From Chelatococcus sp. (GTDB lineage Bacteria; Pseudomonadota; Alphaproteobacteria; Rhizobiales; Beijerinckiaceae): a stretch of 35,496 bases of DNA. The DNA is taken from the NCBI GenBank assembly GCA_003248805.1, contig QFQY01000046.1, positions 1 to 35,496 of the forward strand. Direction: 5' to 3'. Under the pieces are notes generated by a model, which was given only the letters and a program-made list of their open reading frames with translations, was not told the DNA's origin and did no database searches. Made by a program: the position numbers and the translations under genes. Positions 1-8,260 of this stretch are shown piece by piece. The stretch's first letter is position 1, and every line of letters begins with the position of its first letter.

Positions 1-848
1 AGTTCAAGGCCGAGACCGGCGTCGAGTTCCGCGATTTCGAGCCGACCAACGACGCGCAGATCGAGCAGGCGCTGCGCCGCTTCGCGCGCGACGGCCATTC
101 GCCGATCATCGCCGTGGGCTTCAGCCAGGCGACGGCGCTGCAGAAGGTCGCGGCCGAGTTCCCGGCCCTGAAGTTCACGATCATCGACATGGTCGTCGAG
201 CTGCCGAACGTGCAGTCCGTCGTCTTCAAGGAGCATGAGGGCTCCTATCTCGTCGGGCTGCTGGCGGCGATGGCCTCGAAGACCGGGAAGGTCGGCTTCG
301 TCGGCGGCATGGACATCCCGCTGATCCGGAAATTCGCCTGCGGCTATGTCCAGGGCGTCAAGGCGGCGAAGAAGGACGCCGAGATCTTCCAGAACATGAC
401 CGGCTCGACGCCGGCCGCCTGGAACGACCCCGTCAAGGGCGGCGAACTCGCCAAGTCGCAGATCGACCGCGGCGCGGACGTGATCTACCACGCCGCCGGC
501 GGCACCGGCATCGGCGTGCTCCGCGCGGCGGCGGACGCCGGCAAGCTCGGCATCGGCGTTGACTCCAACCAGAACGGCCTGCAGCCGGGCAAGGTGCTGA
601 CCTCGATGCTGAAGCGCGTCGACGTCGCCGCCTACAACTCCTTCAAGGCCGCCCGCGACGGCTCCTGGCAGCCCGGCATCTCGGTGCTCGGCCTCAAGGA
701 GGACGGCATCGCCTGGGCGCTCGACGACAACAACAAGGCACTGATCACCCCGGAGATGAAGGCCGCCGCCGACAAGGCCCGCGACGACATCATCGCCGGC
801 GCGACCAAGGTCCACGACTACATGTCGGATTCGAAGTGCACGATGTGA
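1..848 (+). CDS. BMP-family ABC transporter substrate-binding protein (5' partial)
   Basis: This is the C-terminal 281 codons of a periplasmic solute-binding protein of the basic membrane protein (BMP/PnrA) family; the start lies before the window and the reading frame begins at base 3. In-frame sequence upstream of the GTG at 114 is coherent, so that GTG is internal. Family hallmarks are visible: an AALLGYLVG-type stretch (SYLVGLLAAMASKTGKVGFVGG), GADVIYHAAGGTGIGVL, and GIGVDSNQNG near the ligand hinge. PnrA/BMP proteins typically bind nucleosides, and the downstream cytidine deaminase, nucleoside phosphorylases and deoC support nucleosides as the cargo. It is the first visible gene of the transporter. 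Ligand choice is inferred from context, the family assignment is clear. Confidence 0.9.
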   Translation, partial: FKAETGVEFRDFEPTNDAQIEQALRRFARDGHSPIIAVGFSQATALQKVAAEFPALKFTIIDMVVELPNVQSVVFKEHEGSYLVGLLAAMASKTGKVGFVGGMDIPLIRKFACGYVQGVKAAKKDAEIFQNMTGSTPAAWNDPVKGGELAKSQIDRGADVIYHAAGGTGIGVLRAAADAGKLGIGVDSNQNGLQPGKVLTSMLKRVDVAAYNSFKAARDGSWQPGISVLGLKEDGIAWALDDNNKALITPEMKAAADKARDDIIAGATKVHDYMSDSKCTM

Positions 849-889
849 GCGAGACATCGTGTCGGATGGCGTGAATGAGGCGCGGGGAC

Positions 890-913
890 CCCTTCTCCCG
901 TGTGGGAGAAGGG
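890..913. repeat. Palindromic intergenic element (10-bp stem, 4-nt loop)
   Basis: A perfect inverted repeat, CCCTTCTCCC / GGGAGAAGGG with a GTGT loop, lies in the 177-bp gap between the binding-protein and ATPase genes. It is followed by GCAGGGATGAGGGG. Elements of this form are scattered between genes in many Hyphomicrobiales genomes. It may also attenuate or stabilise the mRNA between the abundant binding protein and the rest of the transporter. There is no T-tract, so it is not a standard intrinsic terminator. Confidence 0.6.
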
Positions 914-1025
914 CAGGGATGAGGGGCCGCCCTATCCGTAGAATGCGCGGCGGCAGCCCCCGCGCTCTCACAATCAGCGGCAGTCCCTCACCCCTGCAGG
1001 GGTTCCGCGTCGTGGTTCCCGTGCA

Positions 1026-2561
1026 ATGACGGAGGCCCTATCTCCGCCCGCCATCGAACTCGCCGGCATCACCAAGCGCTTCGGCCCCGTCGTCGCCAAC
1101 CGCGACGTCTCGCTCCGCGTCGCGGCGGGCTCGATCCATGGCATCGTCGGCGAGAACGGCGCCGGCAAGTCGACGCTGATGTCGATCCTCTACGGCTTCT
1201 ACGAGGCCGATTCCGGGGAGATCCGCGTCGCGGGCGAGCCGCGCCGGATTCGCACGCCGGCCGACGCGATCGCGGCCGGCATCGGCATGGTCCACCAGCA
1301 CTTCATGCTGGTGGAGACCCTCACCGTCGTCGAGAACGTGCTGCTGGGGGCCGAAGGCGGCGCCCTGATGAAGGGCGGGCTCGACCGCGCCCGCAGCGAG
1401 CTCGCGCGCTTGTCCCGGGACTACGGGCTTAGCATCGACCCAGAGGCGATCGTCGGCACGCTACCGGTCGGCCTGCAGCAGCGCGTCGAGATCCTCAAGG
1501 CGCTCTATCGCGGCGCGCAGATCCTCGTCCTCGACGAGCCGACGGCCGTGCTGACCCCGGCCGAGGCCGACCAGCTCTTCGACCTGCTCAAGGCCCTCAG
1601 GGACCAGGGCCGCACCGCCATCCTGATCACGCACAAGCTGCGCGAGATCATGGAGGTGACGGACCGGGTTTCGGTGATGCGGCGCGGCGAGATGGTCGCG
1701 CATCTGCGCACCGCGGAGACCTCCCCGCCCGAGCTGGCCGAGGCGATGGTCGGCCGGCGGGTGCTGCTGCGCGTCGACAAGGCCGAGCGGGCTCCCGGCG
1801 AGCCGGTCCTGCAGGCGGCGGGGCTGAGCGTGATCGACGCCAAGGGAACGGAGCGGCTGCGGGACATCTCGCTCACGCTTCATGCAGGCGAGATCGTCGG
1901 CATCGCAGGCGTCTCCGGCAACGGGCAGAGCGAGCTGCTCGAAGTGCTGGCCGGGCTCGTCCAGCCGTCGCGCGGCGTCGTGCGCCTGAGGGGGCATCTG
2001 CTCTCCGCCGCCGACCGGAATCCGGCGAGGCTGCGCGAACTCGGCCTGATGCATGTGCCCGAGGACCGCCATCGCACCGGCCTCGTCACCGCCTTCAGCG
2101 CCGCCGAGAACGCGATGCTCGGCTACCAGTCCGACCGCACCTTCGGGGCCGGCCCCTTCCTGATGCCCGCCCGCATCGCCGCGCATGCGCGCCGGCTCTT
2201 CCAGTCCTACGACGTGCGCCCGCCCGACCCCTTCCTGAAGACGGCGAAGTTCTCCGGCGGCAACCAGCAGAAGATCGTGCTGGCCCGCGAGATCGAGCGC
2301 GGCCCCAAGGTCCTGCTCGTCGGCCAGCCGACGCGCGGGGTCGATATCGGGGCGATCGAGGCGATCCATCGCCGGCTGGTGGAATTGCGCGATGCGGGCG
2401 TGGCGATCCTGCTCGTCTCGGTCGAGCTCGAGGAGGTGATGGCGCTGTCGGACCGCATCCTGACGATGTGCGGCGGGCGCATCACCGGCGAGCGCGCGGC
2501 CGCCGGCGCCGACGAGCGCGAGCTGGGGTTGCTGATGGCGGGCGTGGGAGAGGCTGCGTGA
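1026..2561 (+). CDS. Nucleoside ABC transporter, tandem ATP-binding protein
   Basis: A 511-residue cytoplasmic ATPase with two fused nucleotide-binding domains, which energises nucleoside import by the two adjacent permeases. Domain 1 has Walker A GENGAGKST (about residues 42-50), a divergent signature (LPVGLQQRVEIL) and Walker B ILVLDEPTAVLTP. Domain 2 (from about residue 255) has a degenerate Walker A (GVSGNGQSE), signature FSGGNQQKIVLAREI and a Walker B with Gln before Pro (LLVGQPTRGVDIG). This asymmetry is normal in the ribose/BMP-type tandem ATPases, where domain 2 carries altered catalytic residues. Length fits the family (about 500-520). No convincing Shine-Dalgarno precedes the ATG. 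Confidence 0.95.
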   Translation: MTEALSPPAIELAGITKRFGPVVANRDVSLRVAAGSIHGIVGENGAGKSTLMSILYGFYEADSGEIRVAGEPRRIRTPADAIAAGIGMVHQHFMLVETLTVVENVLLGAEGGALMKGGLDRARSELARLSRDYGLSIDPEAIVGTLPVGLQQRVEILKALYRGAQILVLDEPTAVLTPAEADQLFDLLKALRDQGRTAILITHKLREIMEVTDRVSVMRRGEMVAHLRTAETSPPELAEAMVGRRVLLRVDKAERAPGEPVLQAAGLSVIDAKGTERLRDISLTLHAGEIVGIAGVSGNGQSELLEVLAGLVQPSRGVVRLRGHLLSAADRNPARLRELGLMHVPEDRHRTGLVTAFSAAENAMLGYQSDRTFGAGPFLMPARIAAHARRLFQSYDVRPPDPFLKTAKFSGGNQQKIVLAREIERGPKVLLVGQPTRGVDIGAIEAIHRRLVELRDAGVAILLVSVELEEVMALSDRILTMCGGRITGERAAAGADERELGLLMAGVGEAA

Positions 2562-2598
2562 GAAGGCTCGGCAGGCGGCTGCGTATCCGCGACATGCT

Positions 2599-2621
2599 CC
2601 CCTCCCCCTCGTGGGGAGGGG
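2599..2621. repeat. Palindromic intergenic element (9-bp stem)
   Basis: Perfect arms CCCCTCCCC and GGGGAGGGG around a 5-nt loop sit in the 91-bp gap between the ATPase and first permease genes. This is a different palindrome from the one at 890. The stem overlaps a GTG (2611) that could be mistaken for the permease start. Confidence 0.6.
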
Positions 2622-2652
2622 TTCCCCGCGCCTCGTCTCGCGGGCACGCGGC

Positions 2653-3753
2653 ATGAGCGCGGCTCCCATCGAGTTGCCGCGCTGGGCCGACGTCGCGCTG
2701 GTGCCGCTCGTCAGCGTCGCGGCGGCCCTGCTCGTCTCGGGCCTCGTCGTGCTCGGCATCGGCGAGAGCCCGCTGGAGGCGACCGCGCTGATCCTGCGCG
2801 GCGCGCTCGGCTCGGCCGAGGGCATCGGCTTCACGCTCTACTACGCGACGAATTTCATCTTCACCGGGCTCGCGGTCGCGGTGGCCTTCCATGCCGGGCT
2901 GTTCAACATCGGCGGCGAGGGGCAGGCGACGGTCGCCGGCATCTTCGCGGCCCTGGCCTGCCTCGGGCTCTCCGGCCTGCCGGGCGTCCTGCTGACCCCG
3001 CTCGCGATCCTCGCGGCGGCGGCGGGCGGGGCGCTCTACGGCTTCATTCCCGGCTGGCTGCAGGCGAGGCGCGGCAGCCATGTCGTCATCACGACGATCA
3101 TGTTCAACTTTCTCGCCGCGACGCTGGTCGTCTACCTGCTGGTCGAGGTGATGGGGAAACCGGGCTCGATGCAGCCGGAGACGGCCGAATTTCCCGCCCA
3201 GGCGGTGCTGACGCCGATGCATGTCCTGCTCGCTCCGCTGGGATTCACGCTGCCTGCGACGCCGCTCAGCACCGCCTTCCCGATGGCGCTGGCGGCGCTC
3301 GTCGCGGTCTGGGCGCTGATCTTCCGCTCGCGGCTCGGCTTCGCGATCCGCACCGTCGGCGCCAATCCGCATGCGGCGGCCTATGCCGGCATCTCGCCCG
3401 CCCGCATCACCATGATCGCCATGGCGATCTCGGGCGCGCTCGCGGGCGGGCTCGCCGTCAACGAAGCCATGGGCGTGCAGCACCGGCTGATCCTCGACTT
3501 CACGGCCGGCTACGGCTTCGTCGGCATCGCGGTGGCGCTGATGGGCCGCGGGCACCCGGTCGGCGTCCTGCTCGCCGCCCTGCTCTTCGGCGTGCTCTAC
3601 CAGGGCGGCGCGGAACTCTCCTTCGACAAGCCGACGATCACCCGCGACATGGTGGTGGTCATCGGCGGCGTGGTCATCCTGTTCGCGGGCGCTCTGGACG
3701 GGCTGTTCCGGCGGCTGGTGGCCGGGGTGCTCGGGATGGGGCGAGCATCATGA
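2653..3753 (+). CDS. Nucleoside ABC transporter permease 1
   Basis: A 366-residue polytopic inner-membrane permease of the BPD_transp_2 (LivH/YufP-like) family, one of two that form the channel for nucleoside import. The sequence alternates long hydrophobic helices with family motifs: FHAGLFNIGGEGQATVAG (about residues 78-95), conserved in BMP-system permeases, and a late IRTVGANPHAAAYAGI, the cytoplasmic coupling loop that contacts the ATPase. I chose ATG 2653 rather than the in-frame GTG 2611, because 2611 lies inside a palindromic repeat and would add an unlikely Arg/Ser-rich extension. The Shine-Dalgarno is weak. The second permease begins 164 bp further on, after a long inverted repeat. 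Confidence 0.93.
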   Translation: MSAAPIELPRWADVALVPLVSVAAALLVSGLVVLGIGESPLEATALILRGALGSAEGIGFTLYYATNFIFTGLAVAVAFHAGLFNIGGEGQATVAGIFAALACLGLSGLPGVLLTPLAILAAAAGGALYGFIPGWLQARRGSHVVITTIMFNFLAATLVVYLLVEVMGKPGSMQPETAEFPAQAVLTPMHVLLAPLGFTLPATPLSTAFPMALAALVAVWALIFRSRLGFAIRTVGANPHAAAYAGISPARITMIAMAISGALAGGLAVNEAMGVQHRLILDFTAGYGFVGIAVALMGRGHPVGVLLAALLFGVLYQGGAELSFDKPTITRDMVVVIGGVVILFAGALDGLFRRLVAGVLGMGRAS

Positions 3754-3765
3754 TGGGACCCGCCA

Positions 3766-3902
3766 CCTTGTCATTCCAGGGCGGTCCGCAGGACCGAACC
3801 CGGAACCCACGACCAGGCGAGCCCGGTGGGTATCATTTCGGCAAGGGGCGCCCGGTCGTGGGTTGCGGGTTCTTCGCCAAGCGAAGCCCCGGAATGACAA
3901 GG
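3766..3902. repeat. Long imperfect inverted repeat between permease genes
   Basis: The gap between the two permease genes is almost entirely one foldback. Outer arms CCTTGTCATTCC (3766-3777) and GGAATGACAAGG (3891-3902) pair perfectly. Inner arms at 3795-3819 and 3849-3874 (GAACCCACGACC with GGTCGTGGGTT) pair with few mismatches. The form matches mobile-looking intergenic repeats I associate with Hyphomicrobiales genomes; copy number cannot be judged from one window. It introduces an in-frame upstream start at 3863 that should not be used. Confidence 0.75.
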
Positions 3903-3916
3903 GAGAGCGGCTGACG

Positions 3917-4891
3917 ATGGACCTGCTGCAGCTCATCGCGGTCGTGCTCGACTCGACCGTCCGGCTCTCGGTGCCGCTGATCTGCGCCGCCATGGCCGGG
4001 CTGTGGTCGGAACGGGCCGGCGTCGTCGACATCGGGCTGGAGGGCAAGATGCTGACGGCGGCCTTCGCCGCCGCGGTCGCCGCCTTCGCGACCGGCTCGG
4101 CCTGGGCGGGGCTCGCCGCCGGCATGGCGGCCTCGATGCTGCTGGCGCTCGTCCATGGGTTCGCGGCCATCACCTGGCGCGGCAACCAGATCGTTTCCGG
4201 CGTCGCGATCAACATGCTCGCGGCAGGGCTGACCGTCATCCTCGGCAACGCCTGGTACAGCCAGGGCGGGCGGACGCCGACGCTGGAGGGCGCGGCCCGC
4301 TTCCACGATCTCGCCCTGCCGCTCGGCCCCTGGGCGCGCGAGCATGTGCCCGTGCTCGGCCTGCTCTATGACGAGGCGGTCTCGGGCCATGGCGCGCCGG
4401 TCTATCTCGCCTTCGCCGCCGTGGCCGCGACCGCCTTCGTGCTGAAGCGCACCCGCTTCGGCCTGCGCATCCGCGCCGTCGGGGAAAATCCCGCCGCCGT
4501 CGACACCGCCGGCATCTCGGTGGCCGGGCTGCGCTACGGGGCGGTCGTGATCGCGGGGCTGCTCTGCGGATTGGGCGGCAGCTATCTCGCCGTCTCGCAA
4601 TCGGCCGGCTTCCTGCCGCACATGACCGCCGGAAAGGGCTTCATCGCGCTCGCGGCCGTGATCTTCGCCAATTGGCGCCCCTGGCAGGCGCTCGGCGCCT
4701 GCCTGCTCTTCGGCCTGCTCGACGCGATCGCGATCCGCCTGCAGGGCGTGGCGCTGCCGGGGCTGGGACAGGTTCCGGTGCAGGCGATCCAGGCCCTGCC
4801 CTATCTCATGACGGTGATCCTGCTGGCGGGCTTCATCGGCAAGGCGACGCCGCCGAAGGCCTCCGGCCTGCCCTATGTCAAGGAACGCTGA
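3917..4891 (+). CDS. Nucleoside ABC transporter permease 2
   Basis: A 324-residue membrane permease (YufQ-like member of BPD_transp_2), partner of permease 1. It shows SERAGVVDIGLEGKML (about residues 32-47), the conserved N-terminal motif of the second BMP-system permease. Further motifs are GNQIVSGVAINMLAAGLT and the coupling loop IRAVGENPAAVDTAGI. ATG 3917 is preceded by GGGAGAG at good distance; an earlier in-frame start at 3863 lies inside the inverted repeat and is rejected. The stop codon is immediately followed by the cdd start, without a gap, indicating one transcript for uptake and salvage. Confidence 0.93.
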   Translation: MDLLQLIAVVLDSTVRLSVPLICAAMAGLWSERAGVVDIGLEGKMLTAAFAAAVAAFATGSAWAGLAAGMAASMLLALVHGFAAITWRGNQIVSGVAINMLAAGLTVILGNAWYSQGGRTPTLEGAARFHDLALPLGPWAREHVPVLGLLYDEAVSGHGAPVYLAFAAVAATAFVLKRTRFGLRIRAVGENPAAVDTAGISVAGLRYGAVVIAGLLCGLGGSYLAVSQSAGFLPHMTAGKGFIALAAVIFANWRPWQALGACLLFGLLDAIAIRLQGVALPGLGQVPVQAIQALPYLMTVILLAGFIGKATPPKASGLPYVKER

Positions 4892-5302
4892 ATGACGACG
4901 GACGCCGACATCGACAGGCTGTTCGAGGCCGCCCGCGCGGTGCAGGCCCGCGCCTACGCGCCCTATTCGCGCTTCAAGGTCGGCGCGGCGCTGCTCGCCT
5001 CGGACGGCAGCCTTCACGCCGGCTGCAACGTCGAGAACGCGGCCTATCCGGTCGGCACCTGCGCCGAGGCCGGCGCGATCTCGGCCATGATCGCCGCCGG
5101 CCTCGGCGCCATTTCGGCGATCCTCGTCTATGGCGAGGGCGACGAACTCGTGACTCCCTGCGGCGCCTGCCGCCAGCGCATCCGCGAATTCGCCGCGCCG
5201 GAAACGCCTGTCGCCATCGCCGGCCCCGGCGGCATCCGCGCACGCTTCACGCTGGCGGAGCTGTTGCCAGCCTCCTTCGGACCGGACAATTTGCGCCGGT
5301 GA
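4892..5302 (+). CDS. cdd: Cytidine deaminase
   Basis: A 136-residue zinc enzyme that hydrolytically deaminates cytidine and deoxycytidine to uridine and deoxyuridine in the cytoplasm. The length is that of the small homotetrameric class. CNVENAAYPVGTCAEAGAI contains the zinc ligand Cys57 and the proton-shuttling Glu59. PCGACRQ supplies Cys90 and Cys93. The ATG starts directly after the permease stop, so translation is probably coupled. It feeds imported cytidine nucleosides into phosphorolysis by the downstream enzymes. Confidence 0.95.
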   Translation: MTTDADIDRLFEAARAVQARAYAPYSRFKVGAALLASDGSLHAGCNVENAAYPVGTCAEAGAISAMIAAGLGAISAILVYGEGDELVTPCGACRQRIREFAAPETPVAIAGPGGIRARFTLAELLPASFGPDNLRR

Positions 5303-5335
5303 TTTGCGGGCCGCTTCGCCCAGAGGCCGCGTCGG

Positions 5336-6163
5336 ATGCAAGAGCAGGACATGCATAGCGAGGAAGCATACCGGCAGGCCGCCCAGGCGCTCCTCCGGCG
5401 CGGGCTGGACGGGCCTGTCGACTGCGCGATCGTGCTCGGGACCGGGCTCGGCGGCATCGTCGCCGATGTCGAGGGCGGCGCTGCGGTGCCCTATGCCGAG
5501 ATTCCGGGCTTCCCGCAGGGCGGCGTCTCCGGGCATGCCCGGCAGGTCCGCTTCGGCACGCTGCACGGCAAGCGCGTACTGATCTTCCAGGGCCGCGCGC
5601 ATTACTACGAGACGGGCGATCCGGCCGTGATGCGGGTGCCGCTCGGCATGCTGACCGCACTGGGCAAGCCACCGCTCATCCTGACCAACGCCGCCGGCTC
5701 GCTCCGTCCCGCGCTGCCGCCGGGTAGCCTCGCGCTGATCGCCGATCACATCAATCTGAACGGACCGAACCCGCTGGTCGGCGATGCCGACGACAAGCGC
5801 TTCGTGCCGATGGTCGGCGCCTATGACCCGGCCCTGCGCGCGGGGCTGCGGACCGCGGCGGGCCGCGCCGGCGTCCCGCTCGGCGAGGGCGTCTATATGT
5901 GGTTCTCCGGTCCGAGCTTCGAGACGCCGGCGGAGATCCGGATGGCGCAGGCGCTCGGCGCCGATCTCGTCGGCATGTCGACCGTGCCGGAGGTCATCCT
6001 CGCCCGGCGCCTCGGCCTCACGGTGGCGGCCGTCTCCGCCGTGACCAATATGGGCGCAGGCCTCCATGGCGGCGACCCGAGCCATGACGAGACAAAGGCG
6101 ATGGCGCCGCTCGCGGCGGCCGCCCTAGGCCGTCTCCTCGCCGCCTTCCTGCCGGAGCTCTAG
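5336..6163 (+). CDS. Purine-nucleoside phosphorylase (trimeric, PNP family)
   Basis: Cytoplasmic enzyme that splits purine (deoxy)nucleosides with phosphate into base and (deoxy)ribose 1-phosphate. At 275 residues it fits the trimeric inosine/guanosine class rather than the hexameric DeoD class. Motifs include VLGTGLGG (phosphate loop), GRAHYYETGDP, LTNAAGS, GPSFETPAEIR and GADLVGMSTVPE, followed by an Asn in SAVTNMGAG that reads the purine. Two starts are possible, ATG 5336 and ATG 5351; the second has AGCAGGA just upstream, so the true protein may be five residues shorter. It lies 33 bp after cdd and 4 bp before deoC. Confidence 0.93.
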   Translation: MQEQDMHSEEAYRQAAQALLRRGLDGPVDCAIVLGTGLGGIVADVEGGAAVPYAEIPGFPQGGVSGHARQVRFGTLHGKRVLIFQGRAHYYETGDPAVMRVPLGMLTALGKPPLILTNAAGSLRPALPPGSLALIADHINLNGPNPLVGDADDKRFVPMVGAYDPALRAGLRTAAGRAGVPLGEGVYMWFSGPSFETPAEIRMAQALGADLVGMSTVPEVILARRLGLTVAAVSAVTNMGAGLHGGDPSHDETKAMAPLAAAALGRLLAAFLPEL

Positions 6164-6167
6164 AGCC

Positions 6168-6932
6168 ATGTCCGACGCAAAGACGGCCGAGCGCGCGCTC
6201 GCGCTCCTCGACCTCACTGACCTTTCCGACGACGCCAGCGAAGCCAGCCTCGCCGCCCTGTGCGAGAAGGCCGTCTCCGGCCCGGTGCCGGTGGCGGCGA
6301 TCTGCATCTGGCCGCGCTTCGTGGCGAAGGCGCGTACGATCCTGGGCCCCGACAGCCCGGTGAAGATCGCGACGGTCGTGAATTTTCCCGATGGCGGCAC
6401 GCCGATCGTGCCGGTCAATCTCGAGACCGAGAAGGCGATCGCCGACGGGGCCGACGAGATCGACATGGTGCTGCCCTGGCACGGCGTCATCGCTGGGCAG
6501 ACGGCGCAGGCCGCGGCGATGCTCCGCAATGTCCGCATGCGCTGCGGCGAGAAGACGCTGAAGGTGATCCTGGAGACGGGGGAATATCCCGACCCGGGCA
6601 AGATCCGGCCGGCGGCCGAACTCGCCATCGCGGGCGGCGCCGACTTCATCAAGACCTCCACCGGCAAGACCGCGACATCGGCGACGCCGGAGGCCGTGCG
6701 AACCATGCTGATGGTGATCGGCATGGCGGGGCGCCCGGTCGGCATCAAGCCCTCGGGCGGCATCCGCACGCTGGCCGACGCCAGCGCCTATCTCGCCATG
6801 GCCGACGCTATCATGGGGCCGGGCTGGGTGAGCCCCGGAACCTTCCGCTTCGGCGCGAGCGGGCTCTACGACGCGCTCGTCGCCGCGATCAGGGGCGAGG
6901 ACGCGACGCCCCGTCCCGAGGGGCGGTACTGA
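6168..6932 (+). CDS. deoC: Deoxyribose-phosphate aldolase
   Basis: A 254-residue class I aldolase that cleaves 2-deoxyribose 5-phosphate to acetaldehyde and glyceraldehyde 3-phosphate. Catalytic residues are recognisable: Asp99 in DEIDMVLP, the Schiff-base Lys162 in DFIKTSTGK and Lys194 in VGIKPSGGIR. Length agrees with the enterobacterial-type enzyme (about 259). It shares a single base with the deoA start (TGATG), so the two are translationally coupled. The phosphopentomutase that normally converts deoxyribose 1-phosphate into its substrate is not in the window. Confidence 0.96.
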   Translation: MSDAKTAERALALLDLTDLSDDASEASLAALCEKAVSGPVPVAAICIWPRFVAKARTILGPDSPVKIATVVNFPDGGTPIVPVNLETEKAIADGADEIDMVLPWHGVIAGQTAQAAAMLRNVRMRCGEKTLKVILETGEYPDPGKIRPAAELAIAGGADFIKTSTGKTATSATPEAVRTMLMVIGMAGRPVGIKPSGGIRTLADASAYLAMADAIMGPGWVSPGTFRFGASGLYDALVAAIRGEDATPRPEGRY

Positions 6933-8260
6933 TGCGGCTGCCGCAGGAGATCATCGCCCACAAGCGCGACGGGAGCGAACTGAGCGAGGCCGAGATCCGG
7001 CAGTTCGTCGCCGGCATCTCGGACGGCTCGATCAGCGAGGGGCAGGCCGCGGCCTTCGCCATGGCGGTGTTCTTCCGCGACATGAGCGCCCATGAGCGCG
7101 TCGCGCTGACGCTCGCCATGCGCGATTCCGGCACGGTGCTGAACTGGGACGACCTGCCGGGCCCGGCGCTCGACAAGCACTCCACCGGCGGCGTCGGCGA
7201 CACGGTGAGCCTGCCGCTGGCGGCGGCCGTCGCGGCCTGCGGCGGCTATGTGCCGATGATCTCGGGACGCGGGCTCGGGCATACCGGCGGCACGCTGGAC
7301 AAGCTCGACGCGGTGCCGGGATACGTCACCCAGCCGGACAATGTCCTGTTCCGCAAGGTCGTGCAGGCCGAGGGTTGCGCCATCATCGGCCAGACGGCCG
7401 ATCTCGCCCCGGCCGACAAGCGGCTCTATGCGATCCGCGACGTCACCGCGACGGTGGAGACGATCCCGCTCATCACCGCCTCGATCCTGTCAAAGAAGCT
7501 CGCCGCCGGGCTGCACGGGCTCGCGATGGACGTGAAATACGGTTCCGGCGCCTTCCTGCCCGAATACCGCAAGGGGCTCGCGCTGGCCGATGCGCTGGTC
7601 GGCGTCGCCAATGGCGCCGGCCTGCCGACGACGGCGCTGATGACCGACATGGACGAGCCGCTCGCGAGCAGCGCCGGCAATGCGCTCGAAGTCGCCTATG
7701 CGCTCGACCACCTTACCGGCAAACGGCGCGAGCCGCGCTTCCACGAGGTCACGGTGGCGCTGGCCGCGGAGATGCTGCTGCTCGGCCGCCTCGCCACCGA
7801 CATCGACGAGGCGAGGGCGAAGATCGAAACCGCCTTCGCCAGCGGCGCCGCCGCGGAGCGCTTCGCCCGGATGGTCGCGGCCCTGGGCGGCCCGGCCGAC
7901 CTTCTGGAGCGGCCGGACAGGCATCTCGCCGCCGCGCCTGTCACGCGGCCCGTCTTCCCCGAAGCCTCCGGCATCGTGCAGGCGATCGACACGCGCGGGG
8001 TCGGGCTTGCCGTCGTGGCACTCGGCGGCGGGCGCACGCGGCCGCAGGACCCGATCGACCACGCCGTCGGCATCGTCGCGCTGGCCGGCGTCGGCGACGC
8101 CGTCGGGGCCGATCGCCCGCTCGGCATCGTCCATGCCCGCGACGAGGCCGGCCTCGCCATGGCGCAGAGGCGCTTGCGCGAGGCCTATCGCCTGGGAGAG
8201 GGTGCGCCGGAACGCGGCGTACTGATCGCGGAACGCATCACGGAGAGTTCGCACGCATGA
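6932..8260 (+). CDS. deoA: Thymidine phosphorylase
   Basis: A 442-residue pyrimidine nucleoside phosphorylase that converts thymidine or deoxyuridine plus phosphate into the base and deoxyribose 1-phosphate. The family signature KHSTGGVGDTVSLPL (about residues 78-92), SGRGLGHTGGTLDKL and the substrate stretch VKYGSGAF are intact. Length matches the family (437-445). The ATG overlaps the deoC stop by one base, which fixes the start, although the same frame stays open further upstream inside deoC. The stop overlaps the next gene (ATGA). Confidence 0.96.
   Translation: MRLPQEIIAHKRDGSELSEAEIRQFVAGISDGSISEGQAAAFAMAVFFRDMSAHERVALTLAMRDSGTVLNWDDLPGPALDKHSTGGVGDTVSLPLAAAVAACGGYVPMISGRGLGHTGGTLDKLDAVPGYVTQPDNVLFRKVVQAEGCAIIGQTADLAPADKRLYAIRDVTATVETIPLITASILSKKLAAGLHGLAMDVKYGSGAFLPEYRKGLALADALVGVANGAGLPTTALMTDMDEPLASSAGNALEVAYALDHLTGKRREPRFHEVTVALAAEMLLLGRLATDIDEARAKIETAFASGAAAERFARMVAALGGPADLLERPDRHLAAAPVTRPVFPEASGIVQAIDTRGVGLAVVALGGGRTRPQDPIDHAVGIVALAGVGDAVGADRPLGIVHARDEAGLAMAQRRLREAYRLGEGAPERGVLIAERITESSHA

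Noticed and set aside
890..913. Intrinsic terminator after the binding-protein gene
   Set aside because: Stem is perfect but there is no T-tract and the downstream transporter genes plainly belong to the same unit; treated as a repeat element.
3833..6085. 750-codon open frame on the minus strand opposite permease, cdd and PNP genes
   Set aside because: Shadow of high G+C coding DNA: the plus strand encodes recognisable enzymes throughout, and the minus translation is low-complexity Arg/Gly/Asp/Gln.
6260..6931. N-terminal extension of deoA by 224 codons
   Set aside because: The extension overlaps deoC in another frame and is Arg/Gly-rich; the ATG at 6932 matches the thymidine phosphorylase family start.
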